Source: Aurantiochytrium sp. KH105 (taxonomy: Eukaryota; Sar; Bigyra; Thraustochytrida; Thraustochytriidae). From it: 64,000 nt of DNA. The position numbers were made by a program, and so were the translations under genes. Positions within the stretch are counted from its first letter, which is position 1, and the number at the start of each line of letters is the position of its first letter. The stretch is from contig BGKB01000100.1 in the NCBI GenBank assembly GCA_003116975.1, positions 124,001 to 188,000 of the forward strand, given 5' to 3'. A model generated the notes under the pieces. It was not told where the DNA came from and did no database searches. It was given only the letters and a program-made list of their open reading frames with translations. This document shows positions 1-9,902 of the stretch, piece by piece.

Positions 1-707
1 TTGCGAAGCTCTTCTTGTTTGGCGTTGGCAGACTCACTCTTCGCGATAATGTCTTTGTTGCGGGCCTGTAGCTCACGGCAAAGCGCCTCGTAGCGATCCT
101 TGAGCTTGATCGTCTTCGCCAGCTCGCTCTCACTCAATTCCAGCCGATTTTCAAGCAGCGAGGTGTAGGTTTTGAGACCGTTCTGCTGCATAAGAGCTTC
201 TGCGTGCGCCTCGCGCAGAGATCTGAGGCGCTTCTCTACGGGTATCGAGGTGTTCTCGGTCAATTGCTTTAGCGTCTGCTGTTGGGCCGGCGTGAGCCCA
301 TGCTGCGCGGGTCCCTTCTTTTTCTTCTGTTTCTTCTTGTCCGTCTTCTTGGCGCCCTTTCCATTTGCCTTGTTTGTCGTGGCTACCGGGCTCTCTTTCT
401 TCTTGTTGTCGTCCTCGACTTCGACCTCGACCTCGATCTGGCTGGTATTCTCCTCTTTCACGTCTTGCGCTGGCGGTACCTCCACGGTCTGCTCCGCAGG
501 CTCACTCTTCGTTTGCTGCGTCTCGCTTTCGTGCCCTTCGTCCACGGCTCCGGCTTCAGACTCCACGTCTGTTTCGCCATCCACCGCTGCTTCGATGCTG
601 ACCTCCACGGCGTCCTCCTCCACGTCGGTGGCCTCATCCTCGGTGGCCACATACGTTGCGTCCAGGTCGCCGCTCCCCGCGGACTTGGGGCTCGCCATGG
701 CGTCCAT
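1..707 (-). CDS. Taxilin family protein (partial, C-terminus off the left edge)
   Basis: Taxilins are long coiled-coil proteins that bind syntaxins and take part in vesicle traffic. Reading the minus strand from the ATG at 707 (a second in-frame ATG is at 698) gives an acidic, Glu/Val/Thr-rich N-terminal third, then a lysine-rich stretch (KKKQKKKKG). After that comes a helical region with the taxilin hallmark around EALCRELQARNKDI, close to the left edge. About 235 codons are present and no stop is reached, so the central and C-terminal coiled coil lies outside the window. The gene is divergent from the MYST acetyltransferase starting at 1093. The family call rests on the LCRELQ..NK motif and the overall layout; a generic coiled-coil protein is the alternative. 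Confidence 0.75.
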   Translation of the reverse strand, partial: MDAMASPKSAGSGDLDATYVATEDEATDVEEDAVEVSIEAAVDGETDVESEAGAVDEGHESETQQTKSEPAEQTVEVPPAQDVKEENTSQIEVEVEVEDDNKKKESPVATTNKANGKGAKKTDKKKQKKKKGPAQHGLTPAQQQTLKQLTENTSIPVEKRLRSLREAHAEALMQQNGLKTYTSLLENRLELSESELAKTIKLKDRYEALCRELQARNKDIIAKSESANAKQEELR

Positions 708-1092
708 GCCGGCAACACAGACAAAGCGCCGCCGTCTTCACGCTCGTCCAGTCAGATCTGCTCGACGACCTGCCTTCCCGATTGCTCGCTCGCTCGCTCG
801 CTTGCTTGCTTGCTCGCCGGCGCGCACAGGTCCGCAACGCGTCGGGGTCGTCGCGCGTCTTCGCGTCCAAGTTTGTTCGCCTGGCCGTCAACGGCCTCGC
901 CGGGCAAGCAGAGCGAGTCTTTTTGCGGTTTGCGCGACGGGTTTTCGGGCTCTGGCGATCGGCCGCGCGCCAAAGCCCTGAGCGACGGCGTCTTGCCTGC
1001 GCGCTTGCCAGCGAGGGGGCGGCGCGCCCCGCCCGCGCGCGTCTTGGCGTCGCGCGCCCGCGCTCCAGCACGCGCGCCCGGGTGTGCCCAGC
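708..1092. promoter_or_regulatory. Divergent spacer between taxilin and the MYST gene
   Basis: This GC-rich 385-bp stretch separates two divergent starts and should hold both promoters. It contains a GCTC/GCTT tetranucleotide run at 784-817, which reads as GCAA/GCGA on the taxilin sense strand. The open frames crossing it on both strands are low-complexity Arg/Ala/Ser translations that I read as non-coding. No TATA-like box is obvious. Confidence 0.5.
784..817 (-). repeat. GCAA/GCGA tetranucleotide microsatellite in the taxilin leader
   Basis: About eight tandem 4-bp units, five GCTC then three GCTT on the plus strand, lie 77-110 bp upstream of the taxilin ATG. Similar runs sit in the leaders of several other genes in this window. 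Confidence 0.85.
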
Positions 1093-2538
1093 ATGCCCGG
1101 CCAAAAGTCGAAGCGGCGCGGCGCCGACGAGGCTGCCGCGGGATCCAAGAAGCGCAAGGGCGACGGCGCCGCGAGCAAGAGCAGCAAGGCGAACAGCAGC
1201 GGCAGCAGCAACAACAGCAAGAATGGCGGTGGGGCCAGTAGCAAAGGCGCGGCAAACAAGAATGCCAAGAACAAGACGGCGGCGGACGAAGCCGATACTG
1301 GCAACTGGGAAGATATGCGCGACGAGGACGGCACCTTCAAGGTAGGCGCCAAGATCTTTTGCCCATACCGCAAGGACGGATCGTATCGGCCATGCATCGT
1401 CATTGATGTGCAGCATAATTCAGACGGGTCCGTCAAGTACTATGTACATTACGTGGAATTCAATCGCCGGATGGACACCTGGATTCCCGGGCCCGACGCC
1501 ATGGACCACGATCCGACGGGACGCACGCGGCGACAGGACGTGGTCGAGTTCGTCGAGGAAGAGTACGGTGGGAGTAACGGAATGGACCCAGACAGTATCC
1601 GCGAACACGAGGAAATCACCAAGGTGAAAAATGTCAATCGCATCGAACTTGGGCGAAACATTATCGACACGTGGTATTTCTCCCCAATCCCACGCGAGTT
1701 CTTCCCCGAGGGCTCAGTGGATATTCTCTACGTGAGCGAGTTCACGCTAGACATGTACAGGCACAAGTCGGAACTCGAGCGGCACTACCGACGGTGCAAG
1801 ATTCGCCACCCGCCAGGCGACGAGATTTATCGCGACGACGAGAACAAACTTTCCATGTTCGAGGTCGACGGCGCCAAGTCCAAGATTTATTCGCAAAATC
1901 TGAGCTACTTGGCCAAGTTCTTTCTCGACCACAAGACGCTTCACTGGGATGTGGATCCCTTTCTCTTTTACGTTCTCTGCGAGTACGACGAAAAGGGATA
2001 TCATCCGGTAGGGTACTACAGCAAGGAAAAATATAGCGAGCAAGGCTACAATCTCGCGTGCATCCTCACTCTCCCTCCCTACCAGCGCAAAGGCTACGGC
2101 AAATTTCTCATTTCATTTTCATACGAGTTATCCAAAAAGGAAGAAAAGGTGGGATCCCCGGAAAAGCCCCTCAGTGACCTTGGGCAACTTTCGTACCGCT
2201 CATACTGGTGTCACGCCGTGCTCGAGGCCCTGCTCGAAATGAACAATGAGGCCATCTCGGTCATTGATATCACAAAACACACGTCAATCAAGACAGAGGA
2301 CGTGGTTCTTGCGCTCAAATTTCTCGGCCTCACTAAATGTGTCAACGGTCGCCACGTGATCTGCGTCGACGAGAACTTTTTACGCGAAAAGCTGAAAAAG
2401 TTTCCGCTCAAAGGTGTGCGCGTTGACCCAGAGCGCCTGCACTGGGCACCACTGAAAGTCGATGTCAAACGAGACAAGTGGTCCATCAAGGCCAAGCGCA
2501 AGGCCGAGCCAGCCTCTTTTCAGCCGCAGTTCTCCTGA
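1093..2538 (+). CDS. ESA1: MYST-family histone acetyltransferase, Esa1/Tip60 type
   Basis: Lysine acetyltransferase expected to acetylate nucleosomal H4/H2A as the catalytic subunit of a NuA4-like complex in the nucleus. The protein has 481 residues. A basic, Lys/Ser/Asn-rich N-terminus (1-70) is followed by a Tudor-knot/chromo-barrel domain (about 85-140, with YYVHYVEFNRRMDTWI). The MYST catalytic domain (about 195-460) has RHPPGDEIY, the acetyl-CoA loop QRKGYGKFLI, the catalytic-type Cys323 (LACILTLPPY) and Glu360-equivalent Glu357 (SPEKPLSDLG). The 34-residue Cys-to-Glu spacing equals yeast Esa1 (C304/E338). The C2HC zinc finger is degenerate: two cysteines are replaced (YVSEFTLDMY), as in Esa1. 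The frame extends upstream to a GTG at 1084, but the first ATG is 1093. Converges on the gene ending at 2642. Confidence 0.95.
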   Translation: MPGQKSKRRGADEAAAGSKKRKGDGAASKSSKANSSGSSNNSKNGGGASSKGAANKNAKNKTAADEADTGNWEDMRDEDGTFKVGAKIFCPYRKDGSYRPCIVIDVQHNSDGSVKYYVHYVEFNRRMDTWIPGPDAMDHDPTGRTRRQDVVEFVEEEYGGSNGMDPDSIREHEEITKVKNVNRIELGRNIIDTWYFSPIPREFFPEGSVDILYVSEFTLDMYRHKSELERHYRRCKIRHPPGDEIYRDDENKLSMFEVDGAKSKIYSQNLSYLAKFFLDHKTLHWDVDPFLFYVLCEYDEKGYHPVGYYSKEKYSEQGYNLACILTLPPYQRKGYGKFLISFSYELSKKEEKVGSPEKPLSDLGQLSYRSYWCHAVLEALLEMNNEAISVIDITKHTSIKTEDVVLALKFLGLTKCVNGRHVICVDENFLREKLKKFPLKGVRVDPERLHWAPLKVDVKRDKWSIKAKRKAEPASFQPQFS

Positions 2539-2641
2539 ATAACTACAATTTCAACGAACGTATAACGCCCTTGGCTCGCGAGCAAGTCTCCAACAAGACG
2601 CTTGTCGTGCTCTGTCTCGAATTTTCGACCTTGGAAAAAGT

Positions 2642-3100
2642 TCATGACAGCTCGGCGGTTCTTCTTTTGTGGCTTGCCTTCTGCGAGACCCTGATCGCTT
2701 GGACGGCAGGGCGCGCCTGCGGTCTGCTCGCGCCGTCGACCCGCGTTTGCTCGTCGAGACGAGCCTCTTCTTGCCGACGCACCTCGTCTTGAGCCTTGGA
2801 GGCCTCGATCGCGGCGCGTGCTGCTTCCGCCCTGGCCCGAAGGGCCGCGGCGCGCGCGTCTACGGCACGCATGCGCTCTGCGAGCCTGCGCACGCGGTCC
2901 TCGTACTCCGGACAGCGCGCTAAAGTCTCCTCCACGCGTTGCAGCATCGGAACGTCGCGCGCCACGGCAAGATCTGCGCGGCAGTTCGAGGCGTCGCGCA
3001 GCACCGCTAGCTGCTGCGCGCCGAGGGACTCTGTTCGCGCCTGCAGCGCAGCCAGCCGCGTTTGGAGGCCGCGTGCCACAGCATCCCCGGCGCTCTCCAT
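2642..3100 (-). CDS. Small coiled-coil protein, unrecognised
   Basis: A 152-residue Ala/Arg/Glu-rich protein starting at a true ATG at 3100. Residues 5-110 are almost entirely predicted helix with heptad spacing, including a segment with LARCPEYEDRVRRLAERM. The last 35 residues are basic and loose. Its size and build recall the small coiled-coil subunits of BLOC-1/BORC-type complexes, but I see no diagnostic motif and do not assign it. It converges with the MYST gene (103 bp apart) and lies downstream, on the same strand, of the 1009-residue coiled-coil gene whose stop is at 3320. Codon use is strongly GC3-biased like its neighbours, which supports it being real. Confidence 0.6.
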   Translation of the reverse strand: MESAGDAVARGLQTRLAALQARTESLGAQQLAVLRDASNCRADLAVARDVPMLQRVEETLARCPEYEDRVRRLAERMRAVDARAAALRARAEAARAAIEASKAQDEVRRQEEARLDEQTRVDGASRPQARPAVQAIRVSQKASHKRRTAELS

Positions 3101-3181
3101 CGTTTACGAGTTTGATCTGATCTGATCTGCAACTTGGCAGGGCTGGGCAGGCCAAAACTGGAACATTGGACGAAAAGCCTT

Positions 3182-3203
3182 GATCGATCGATCGATCGAT
3201 CGA
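3182..3203. repeat. GATC tetranucleotide repeat
   Basis: About five to six tandem GATC units in the 219-bp spacer between two minus-strand coiled-coil genes. The unit is self-complementary, so the run can form a hairpin. Confidence 0.9.
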
Positions 3204-3319
3204 CCGATTATGCACTCGTGTTCGTGAGCCAGTGCGCTGCAGCACGCAAGCACAATAAACGTCTTTGCAATTCGGTCGTCCAAATTCTTGAGACAGATTT
3301 GCCCTTTTGACGTCACTGG

Positions 3320-5384
3320 TCACGCCCACAAGGTCTTGACATTCTCAGGAAGCTTCCCGAGGGTCTCGGACTGGGAGAGCGCGAGTCGGGTCTCCGCCTG
3401 TCGCAAGAGCTGCGACAGACGGTCACGGTTCGTCTGCGATGTGCGCAAATAGTCGTCGCGCTGCGTCGCAGACTCCTTGAGCTGGCTCTCCAGCTTCTCG
3501 AGGCGTCGCGTGCGCGTGAGCTGCTGCTTTTGGGTTGCAATGGGATCACATTGCGACATGTGGGACTCACACGCTGTGACATTGTACACGAGAACCTGGA
3601 GCTGCTGCTCGAGATTCTTTTCCTTGACACGTGCGAATTCTAGGTGGGTAACGGCGTCGGTCGCTTCGGCCGACTTGAGGAGGAGACGCAAATTCAAGAG
3701 CGCCTTGTGCGCTGCGAGCTGCTCCTTTACCGATAAAAGGATTCCTCGGAGGTCACCTTCTTGCTCTCCCTTGCGTTCAATGAGTTGTTGAAGTTCAGCG
3801 AGGCGCTCCAGCTCCGAAGCATGCCGAGCAAGCTCTCCTCGTGCAAGCCGGACCTCGTGCTCTTTCCGCTCGAGCGCCTTTTCCGCATTTTCAGCCTTGA
3901 CACGCCACGACTCTGCGCGTGTTTGTAGGGCTCGCAGAGAGGACTTGTTTTCTTCGCTGATGCGTTCGACAGATGTGTCGTGCTCCTGACGGGCTTTCTT
4001 CAATTCCTGGCGCGCTCTGTCCAGTTCTTGGCGAGCGAGATCAATCTCCTGGCGCGTCGTCTCCGTTTCGATTTTCGCGGCGGCTGCGTCGCGAGATGCT
4101 GCCATCGCGCGACTCTCGAGTTCTGCGCGGGCATGTGCTCCTTCTCGAGTTGCGGCAGACTTTGCTTGCTCTGCGGCTTGCTCAACTTGGAGGGCAAACT
4201 TTTTTCGCTCGCGCGTGCGAGCTTCTTCGAGGTCCTTTTGCTCAGCTCGCACCTTGGCGAGATCGCCTTGGGCATTCTCGAGAGCTTTCATGCGCGCTGC
4301 TGATTCTTCTTGAGCGTTTGCCAACGCCTTTTGCGCCGCATCTGTGCGGCGTTGCTCCTCCCTGTGAGCGTCTTCAAGGGAACTTGCAAGATTCCGAGCT
4401 GTCTCAAGCTCCTGCTCAAGAGTCTGACGCGCATGTTGCGCATCTTCAAGTTCGGTGCGTCTAGCTTCTGCCTCGGCCCTCGCATCGGTGATCGCGCGTT
4501 CAAGTGTGGTTTGCGTGGACTTTGCATCATTGAGTTTGGCGACAAAGGCTGCGCGATCTTCTTCGGCCGCTCTTTGGGCCCTTTGCGCACGCTCAAGAGC
4601 CTCGGTGAGGCTTTGTTTCTCTTTGGCGAGATTTGCGTCGTGCTGAGCAAGTGCGCTGGCGTGTATTTCCTGATTCCTCTGCGCGGTCATTTGTGCAACC
4701 TGCTGCTCCTTCGCAAGAGATGCTTGCGCCACTTCAACTTCGGCACGTATTGATTGTAGCTCCACGTGCGTGGCTTCGCGGGCTACATTTGCGCTTTCGA
4801 GATCGGCTTTGATCTCAGCCTCTTGCTCGCTGAGCATGGCGCACTTCTTTTCCCAGACTTTGGACTCTTCAAGCGCGCGGTTAAGGTGCTCCGATAATGA
4901 GGTGGTCTTGGCGCACTCTGCGCTGAGACGACTGGCCATTTTTTCTACATCTCGACGCGCTCGCCTCTCTGATTCGCGAACCTTGACGAGCTCAGCACTC
5001 AGACCAAGCGCCTTCTCGTCAGCAACACGTGATTTTTCGCGTTCCATATCTGTCACCTTGAGACGCGTGCCCATTTGCGACTCCATATCAAGAAGTCTAG
5101 CTTGAAGTCGTCGCACCTCAAGCCGAAGCTCCTTGCTCTCCATGTTCTTTGCAAGAGACTTTTGCTTGATGGACTGATAATGCTGCTTGAGCTGGTCATC
5201 TTTGGCTCGGATCTGAGCCTTGAGCGAGCTCACGTGTAGCTCATTCTGCTTTTGAGCAGAAATATAGTGCTCTTCAGCTGTGTGCAAAGACGCCCGTGCC
5301 TTTCGCAGCTCAGCTTCGAGACCACTGACTCTTTCTTCTGATGCTCGTAAGCGAGCAACAAGCTCAGGATCGGAAGTCAGTCTC

Positions 5385-5425
<41 letters not shown>

Positions 5426-6349
5426 GCGTCCCTCGATTAGGTCGACTTGATGAGAGGTTGTCTCGGCCTTTTCAGCTGCGGGGGACGCTGCCCTCGATCT
5501 CTCGGTGGTTGTTTGATTTGAGGCAGGTTCACTTTCTGCAAGCTCGTGCGCACGTGGCTGGTCGGTGAGACCATGTTCCCGATTCTGCTCTTGCGCACTT
5601 GCTTCCCCTTTTTTGGCAAGGGCTAGTTGGGCCTCAAGCTGAACCGTGCGCTGCGACAGCCTGCTCTGCGTGTGTTGGAGCTGACTGGTGGTGAGTTTGA
5701 GCGTCGTTCGGACACGCTGGAGTTCTTGCTCGGCGCGCTGAAAGCTTCGTTCGAGCTCTTTGACTTTTTGCTGAGCTGCTGACTTGCCTTGCGCTGCATC
5801 GCGATACTTTCGAACCTCGTCCTTGCGCGCTCGTGACTCTGCATCTTTAGCCAAGAGTTGCGCTTCCTTCTCCCGAAGTTCCTGTTGCGCAGACAAAAGG
5901 TTCTCTTGCAGTCGTTGTAGCTCGGCAGATTGAAGACGCAGATCCTCACTCAGGGTCGGTCGTCGTGTCAAGGTCGATGTTGAGCCAAAGACGGATCGTG
6001 AGGATACCAACGCATCTGGTGTCGCGGGCAACGCCTTGGTTGGGAGCGAGACGCTATGGTTGTTCCCTTTTGGCTGCTGAGTAACAGCACGCTGTTGTCG
6101 TCGAAGTGTGGATGGCGCAGGCTCCCTGGGGGTGATAAGAGACGTGGCTGGAAAGTGATGCAATTTGCGATGCTCGAAGCTCTGCTTTTCGAGTTGGTTT
6201 CGTTGCAGGCTATGCTGCGCGTTGCTGAGATAGTGTTTCTGCCGGTGAGGTGTCGTCTGCGAGAACTCGCCACGCTCACGCTCTCCGTCTCTGCTATGCG
6301 TCTGTGGACCTCGGCCCGAGGCATCGAGGGCAGGAAAGCTGGTGGACAT
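3320..6349 (-). CDS. Large coiled-coil protein (1009 aa), unrecognised
   Basis: A true ATG at 6349 opens a 1009-residue frame. Residues 1-130 are disordered, Ser/Thr/Pro/Gln-rich and basic. From about 133 to 985 the protein is nearly continuous coiled coil (repeated LEEA, ELERA and RLEKLESQL-type heptads) with no globular domain visible. A run of about ten alanines near residues 309-320, encoded by a CAG/GCA-type microsatellite (5389-5422), interrupts the coil. The C-terminal 110 residues are less repetitive and contain two cysteines (ACESHMSQCD) and the end KLPENVKTLWA, the part most likely to be conserved. The layout fits centrosomal, basal-body or Golgi tether proteins, but homology of coiled coils is unreliable and no family is claimed. 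Confidence 0.8.
5389..5422. repeat. CAG/GCA trinucleotide repeat inside the coiled-coil gene
   Basis: About eleven tandem trinucleotide units read in frame as alanine on the minus strand. Being a multiple of three, length changes keep the frame. Confidence 0.9.
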
Positions 6350-7222
6350 GTCTTCCTTGTCGAGTCTGCGTACTCACACGCGCCTTGTGCGGCCAGCCAC
6401 GAAGCCGCAGCCCGCACACGTACGCGGCGCGAACCTTTCGTGTCCAAACCAGTCTACTTGCGCGTCTTTGGCCCATGCACGACGAGGGCGCCGTGGCCGT
6501 GTCGCTTCAATACTTGCGTGCTCGTCCACCCCACGGTCCGGGCCAAAGTTGCTCGCTGCCTAGTAGATCCGGCAACATCTTCTTTCACTCATTCTCACAT
6601 CATGATGATCGAAGCACACACACACACCTCCTCGTCCGTGCATGTGGCCTTATCCCACGACACAGCTCACTCTTGTATTTCATTTGATAAATTCACCTCT
6701 CTCAGGTATGCATGCCAACACACACCCTCTAGACTATCAGAATCTTGGGATGAGGAGAAATGACTCGAGTTTATGATCAGCCCGGGTAGCAAGAGGCCGG
6801 CTCACTGGCTTGCCTCTGTCAGGCAGGCGAGTCGCACCGGCCGCCGCGAGCGGCGACCGCGCTCTTACTTACGTAACCGATATTTTTCTTTCTGTTGAAA
6901 TTGGGTTGCGCAGCCCTTCATCGGGCCTCGTTCGTTCAACGGGCCCAACGGAATGCGATTCTCTGCGCCACGCCCGCACGCGAGAGAGAGCGAAGCGAGG
7001 CTGTCGCAGTGCGGCAAGCTGCGGCGAAGGGGGCCTCGTGCGCGAGGGGTCGTCTCACGCGCCGTGGGAGGCAAGAGACCGAAGCTTTACTTGGCCCAAG
7101 GAGAAAGAGGGGTGGGATCTGCAAGCTGTTTGTCCCATCGAGGGCTTTCCAGGCAGAGAGATATAGGCCTTCTTCGCCCGCGCAAGCCCACTGATCTGGA
7201 CAGACCCGCGCCAAAGAGGAGA
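6350..7222. promoter_or_regulatory. Divergent spacer between the large coiled-coil gene and the proton-channel gene
   Basis: This 873-bp spacer has divergent starts at both ends and so should hold two promoters. It contains a short CA run (about 6618-6628), an imperfect CATCATGATG palindrome near 6599 and a TAGGCCT element at 7163-7169, about 55 bp upstream of the channel ATG. Open frames crossing it (for example 6056-6763 and the upstream extension from 6953) show no conserved features and are not called. Confidence 0.5.
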
Positions 7223-8512
7223 ATGATGGCACGGGATCGCGAAAGTGCTGGCAACGCGAGCACTGCGCAGAGCGGCGAAAAGGTTTCTCAGGATGATCGT
7301 GTAGCCAAGAACAAAGACATGTCTGATGAGGCAGAGAAAGGTTCTTCTTTTTCTTCTTCTTCTTCTTCTTCTCCTTCTTCTTCGTCGTCGTCGCCCCCCT
7401 CGTCCTCCTCATCTTCCGGAGGTTTGCTCGAAAGACTCGGCGCAATGCTGCAAACTCAAGAGCTTCAGTTTGTCTTGGTTGTCCTGATCGTGGTTGACTT
7501 CCTGAGCGCGTTTTACATGCTTTTTGCAGACGCCAAGGGGTGGGAAACGCCGTTTCTCAAGGTTCTCGAGTACCAGTCGGGAATGGCGCTCCTGGCTTAT
7601 GCGCTTGAGATTGGTCTCATTCTCGTGGCTTTTCGAGGAGAAGTTTTCGCCCACCTTGGGTATTCTCTCGACATGATGTTGCTGGGGATCATGTTCTATG
7701 GTGTCCTTTCGACGGCTTCTTGGGCCACAGCCGCACGTCTCTTGAACGTCTTTCGCCTCTGGCGCGCTGTGCGCATGGTGAATGCGGCACTTTTGGCACA
7801 AGAACAGGAAGTTGCGCGCACACGTGGGGAAGTGAGTTTGCTCAATGAAAAGATTGAGGCCCTCAAGCTCAAGGCGAAGCGCGCCGACTTGGCACACAAA
7901 CGTGAAGTGGACAAGAACAAGCGTTTGGAGCAGAATTTTCGCGTACAACGCGATGAGCTTGATACGTTGCGAGAGGCTCTGCAGATTGCAGCGCAGACAA
8001 TGGCCAAGGTCCAAGGTCTTGAAGGCATTGCCGACTTGATGGGCGAGCAGGACCAGCTGGAACTGGCCAAGGCCGCGCAAGAGGAGGCGGAGGAGGACGA
8101 CGACGACGACGACGACGACGACGAAGATGACGACGATGGCGACAAGGAGGAAGAGGAAGATTTGCTCGAGAACAAGAGTGCTCGGGATCGCCATCGCAAG
8201 AGGACAGGTGCGTCCCGCCTTGTCGGAGAACAAAGCGAGTTTGCTCGCAAGTCCAGCACGACGCGATCGCGCTTTGGCGTGGTTCCCGAAGAAGATAGCG
8301 AGAGCGATAACGACGACGAATTTGCAGACTCGAATTCTGGGCCAGAGACAAATGAGACCGCGTCTGTGCCCTCCCAAACACAGTCCCCCCGAGGAAAAGT
8401 CGACGCAGATAATGCAGAGCGCGACGTGGAAGAGCACAAGGAAACAAGTGCAGGGCGAGCGAAGTCGAGACGACCTACAGGCCAAACGCAAACGCGAAGA
8501 CTGCCCGTTTAA
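7223..8512 (+). CDS. HVCN1: Hv1-like voltage-gated proton channel (voltage-sensor-only protein)
   Basis: Voltage-sensing four-helix membrane protein expected to conduct protons outward on depolarisation. The protein has 429 residues. A poly-Ser N-terminus (about 41-66) precedes S1 with Asp92 (VLIVVDFLSAFYMLF), which matches the selectivity aspartate (D112 in human Hv1). S2 and S3 follow. S4 carries the full Hv1 signature RxWRxxRxxN at 178-187 (RLWRAVRMVN). S4 runs directly into a coiled coil (about 190-260), as in dimeric Hv1. An unusually long acidic, disordered tail follows (poly-Asp/Glu about 291-315). No pore domain (S5-S6) is present. ATGs at 7223 and 7226 are the first in a plausible context; the frame is open further up to 6953, but that part looks non-coding. 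Confidence 0.88.
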   Translation: MMARDRESAGNASTAQSGEKVSQDDRVAKNKDMSDEAEKGSSFSSSSSSSPSSSSSSPPSSSSSSGGLLERLGAMLQTQELQFVLVVLIVVDFLSAFYMLFADAKGWETPFLKVLEYQSGMALLAYALEIGLILVAFRGEVFAHLGYSLDMMLLGIMFYGVLSTASWATAARLLNVFRLWRAVRMVNAALLAQEQEVARTRGEVSLLNEKIEALKLKAKRADLAHKREVDKNKRLEQNFRVQRDELDTLREALQIAAQTMAKVQGLEGIADLMGEQDQLELAKAAQEEAEEDDDDDDDDDEDDDDGDKEEEEDLLENKSARDRHRKRTGASRLVGEQSEFARKSSTTRSRFGVVPEEDSESDNDDEFADSNSGPETNETASVPSQTQSPRGKVDADNAERDVEEHKETSAGRAKSRRPTGQTQTRRLPV

Positions 8513-8972
8513 AGAGAAAGAAAAAGAAAAAAGAAAGAGAGAAGAAAGATATAAAGAAACCTCAAATCGTGTTTGTACCGCTCGACCGCTCCATTTTAGG
8601 GAAGAGGTAGAGCAAGGTGGAGAGTAAGACAATTTTGCTCAAGGATGAACATTTTTGCAAATTGAGCGCTGGGCAAGAATGCAATTGCCCGCCTCATGAG
8701 AAGGAAACTGAGACAAAGAAAAAGAGAGAAAGAAAGGAAAAAGAAAAAAAAAAGTCCGGGGAAAGCGGCGAATATAACTTGCGACAAATGCTGATTGTTC
8801 AAGGCAAACGCCAGCCAGTCAATGAGAGGACAAGAAGAAAGGAGCGAGACGCATGGGCACGCTAGCAAGCTAGCAAGCTCGCAAGAATCATGCGCTCCGC
8901 TGCTCAGGGGGCGGGGGTCCAGTCCCAGTACATACTAATGAATAGCAATCTCGCTCGTTTGGAAAGCGCACT
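8513..8972. other. Convergent spacer (3' ends of the proton channel and eIF3f)
   Basis: 460 bp between two stops facing each other. It holds purine-rich AAAG/AGAA tracts (about 8511-8560 and 8710-8755) and an imperfect GCTAGCAA repeat (about 8861-8885). No gene is seen; it should contain two 3' UTRs. Confidence 0.6.
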
Positions 8973-9902
8973 TTAGACGGTCGAGGTCTTGGCAATACGT
9001 TCCGCAACGGCGAGCTGTGTCCGCGTCAGGTTCGAAAGGTAGACAACCATGAGGAGATCCTGGAGGTTGCTACGGAAGGACTTCTCGAAGACTGCAGGCT
9101 CGATGCGCGGGACCATGGAAATGACGCTGGCAATTTTTGAGCCGGTCTTGTAGTCCGGAGTCTTGCGCTTAGCAACAACGTCATCAACGTAAGCAGAAAC
9201 GTTCTCGAGCATTGTGAGCAAACGGGTCATGGACTGCTCGAGGTTCTCGACCTCGGTGTTGATCTGCTTCGAGTCCTGGAGCTGCTGAGACTGGTCGAAG
9301 CGGCTCTTGGAGGCCTTGATCATGAGGTCGAGGCCAATGCGCTCCTTTTCTGAGGCCTGGAGCTCGACCTTGAGCTGCACAAAGGATGCCGCGAGCACGC
9401 TCTCGCCGAGCTTGACGGTCTCGCTCATGAAAGCCTTGACACCAAGCACGTTGTTTGCAAGCGAGGTGTCGACGACGACGTGAAGGGGGTCTCCGCACTC
9501 GGCGCTGTAAAAGTCTTGGATTAGGCAGCTCTGCTGGTTGATGAGGACACCCTGGCCCGGTGTGGTGGCGTACCATCCGAGAACCTCTTCGTTGCTGTTG
9601 ACTTGGCGGTGAAGGTCGAGCATCTGCTGCAGGTAGTCCTTGCCCACGGCCACCTCCTCATCGCCCTGCTCCACGTGCGGCACGGGGAAGCAATTCTTAA
9701 CCACGAGCTGGCCGGTTGCGGTCCTCGTGCCTAGGAGAGTGCCGATGACGCGCTGCTGGCCCTCGTTGCGGTGAATAAAGTGGTCAAGGATGGCAAAGAG
9801 CACCACGGGGTGCATCTTGACCACCTGCCGCGCCGTCTCCACCATCTTGAAGGGCGCCTCCTCGCCTGCTGCCGCCGTCGTCGTCGCGGTGGTCTCTGCC
9901 AT
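8973..9902 (-). CDS. EIF3F: Translation initiation factor eIF3 subunit f
   Basis: MPN-domain subunit of the eIF3 complex, which binds the 40S ribosome during initiation in the cytoplasm. The protein has 309 residues from the ATG at 9902, with an Ala/Thr-rich start. The MPN domain (about 20-160) contains VKMHPVVLFAILDHF, IGTLLGTR, NCFPVPHVE, EEVLGWYATTPG and DPLHVVVDTSL. The C-terminal helical part has ERIGLDLMIK and NLQDLLMVVYLSNLTRTQLAVAE, close to metazoan and plant eIF3f. The JAMM metal motif (HxH...D) is absent, as expected for this non-peptidase subunit. The frame continues upstream to 9986, but those 28 residues are unlike the family. The C-terminus is of normal length, so the gene looks intact. 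Confidence 0.95.
   Translation of the reverse strand: MAETTATTTAAAGEEAPFKMVETARQVVKMHPVVLFAILDHFIHRNEGQQRVIGTLLGTRTATGQLVVKNCFPVPHVEQGDEEVAVGKDYLQQMLDLHRQVNSNEEVLGWYATTPGQGVLINQQSCLIQDFYSAECGDPLHVVVDTSLANNVLGVKAFMSETVKLGESVLAASFVQLKVELQASEKERIGLDLMIKASKSRFDQSQQLQDSKQINTEVENLEQSMTRLLTMLENVSAYVDDVVAKRKTPDYKTGSKIASVISMVPRIEPAVFEKSFRSNLQDLLMVVYLSNLTRTQLAVAERIAKTSTV

Noticed and set aside
282-1416. Several overlapping open frames on both strands near the left end
   Set aside because: The taxilin frame and the MYST frame explain the coding signal; the others are Arg/Ala/Ser shadows.
6953-7222. N-terminal extension of the proton channel from an ATG at 6953
   Set aside because: The added 90 residues are Arg/Gly/Ser-rich without conservation and overlap the probable promoter, including the TAGGCCT element.
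7409-8632. 407-codon minus-strand open frame
   Set aside because: Antisense to the proton channel, with long Val and Leu runs that mirror its poly-Asp/Glu codons.
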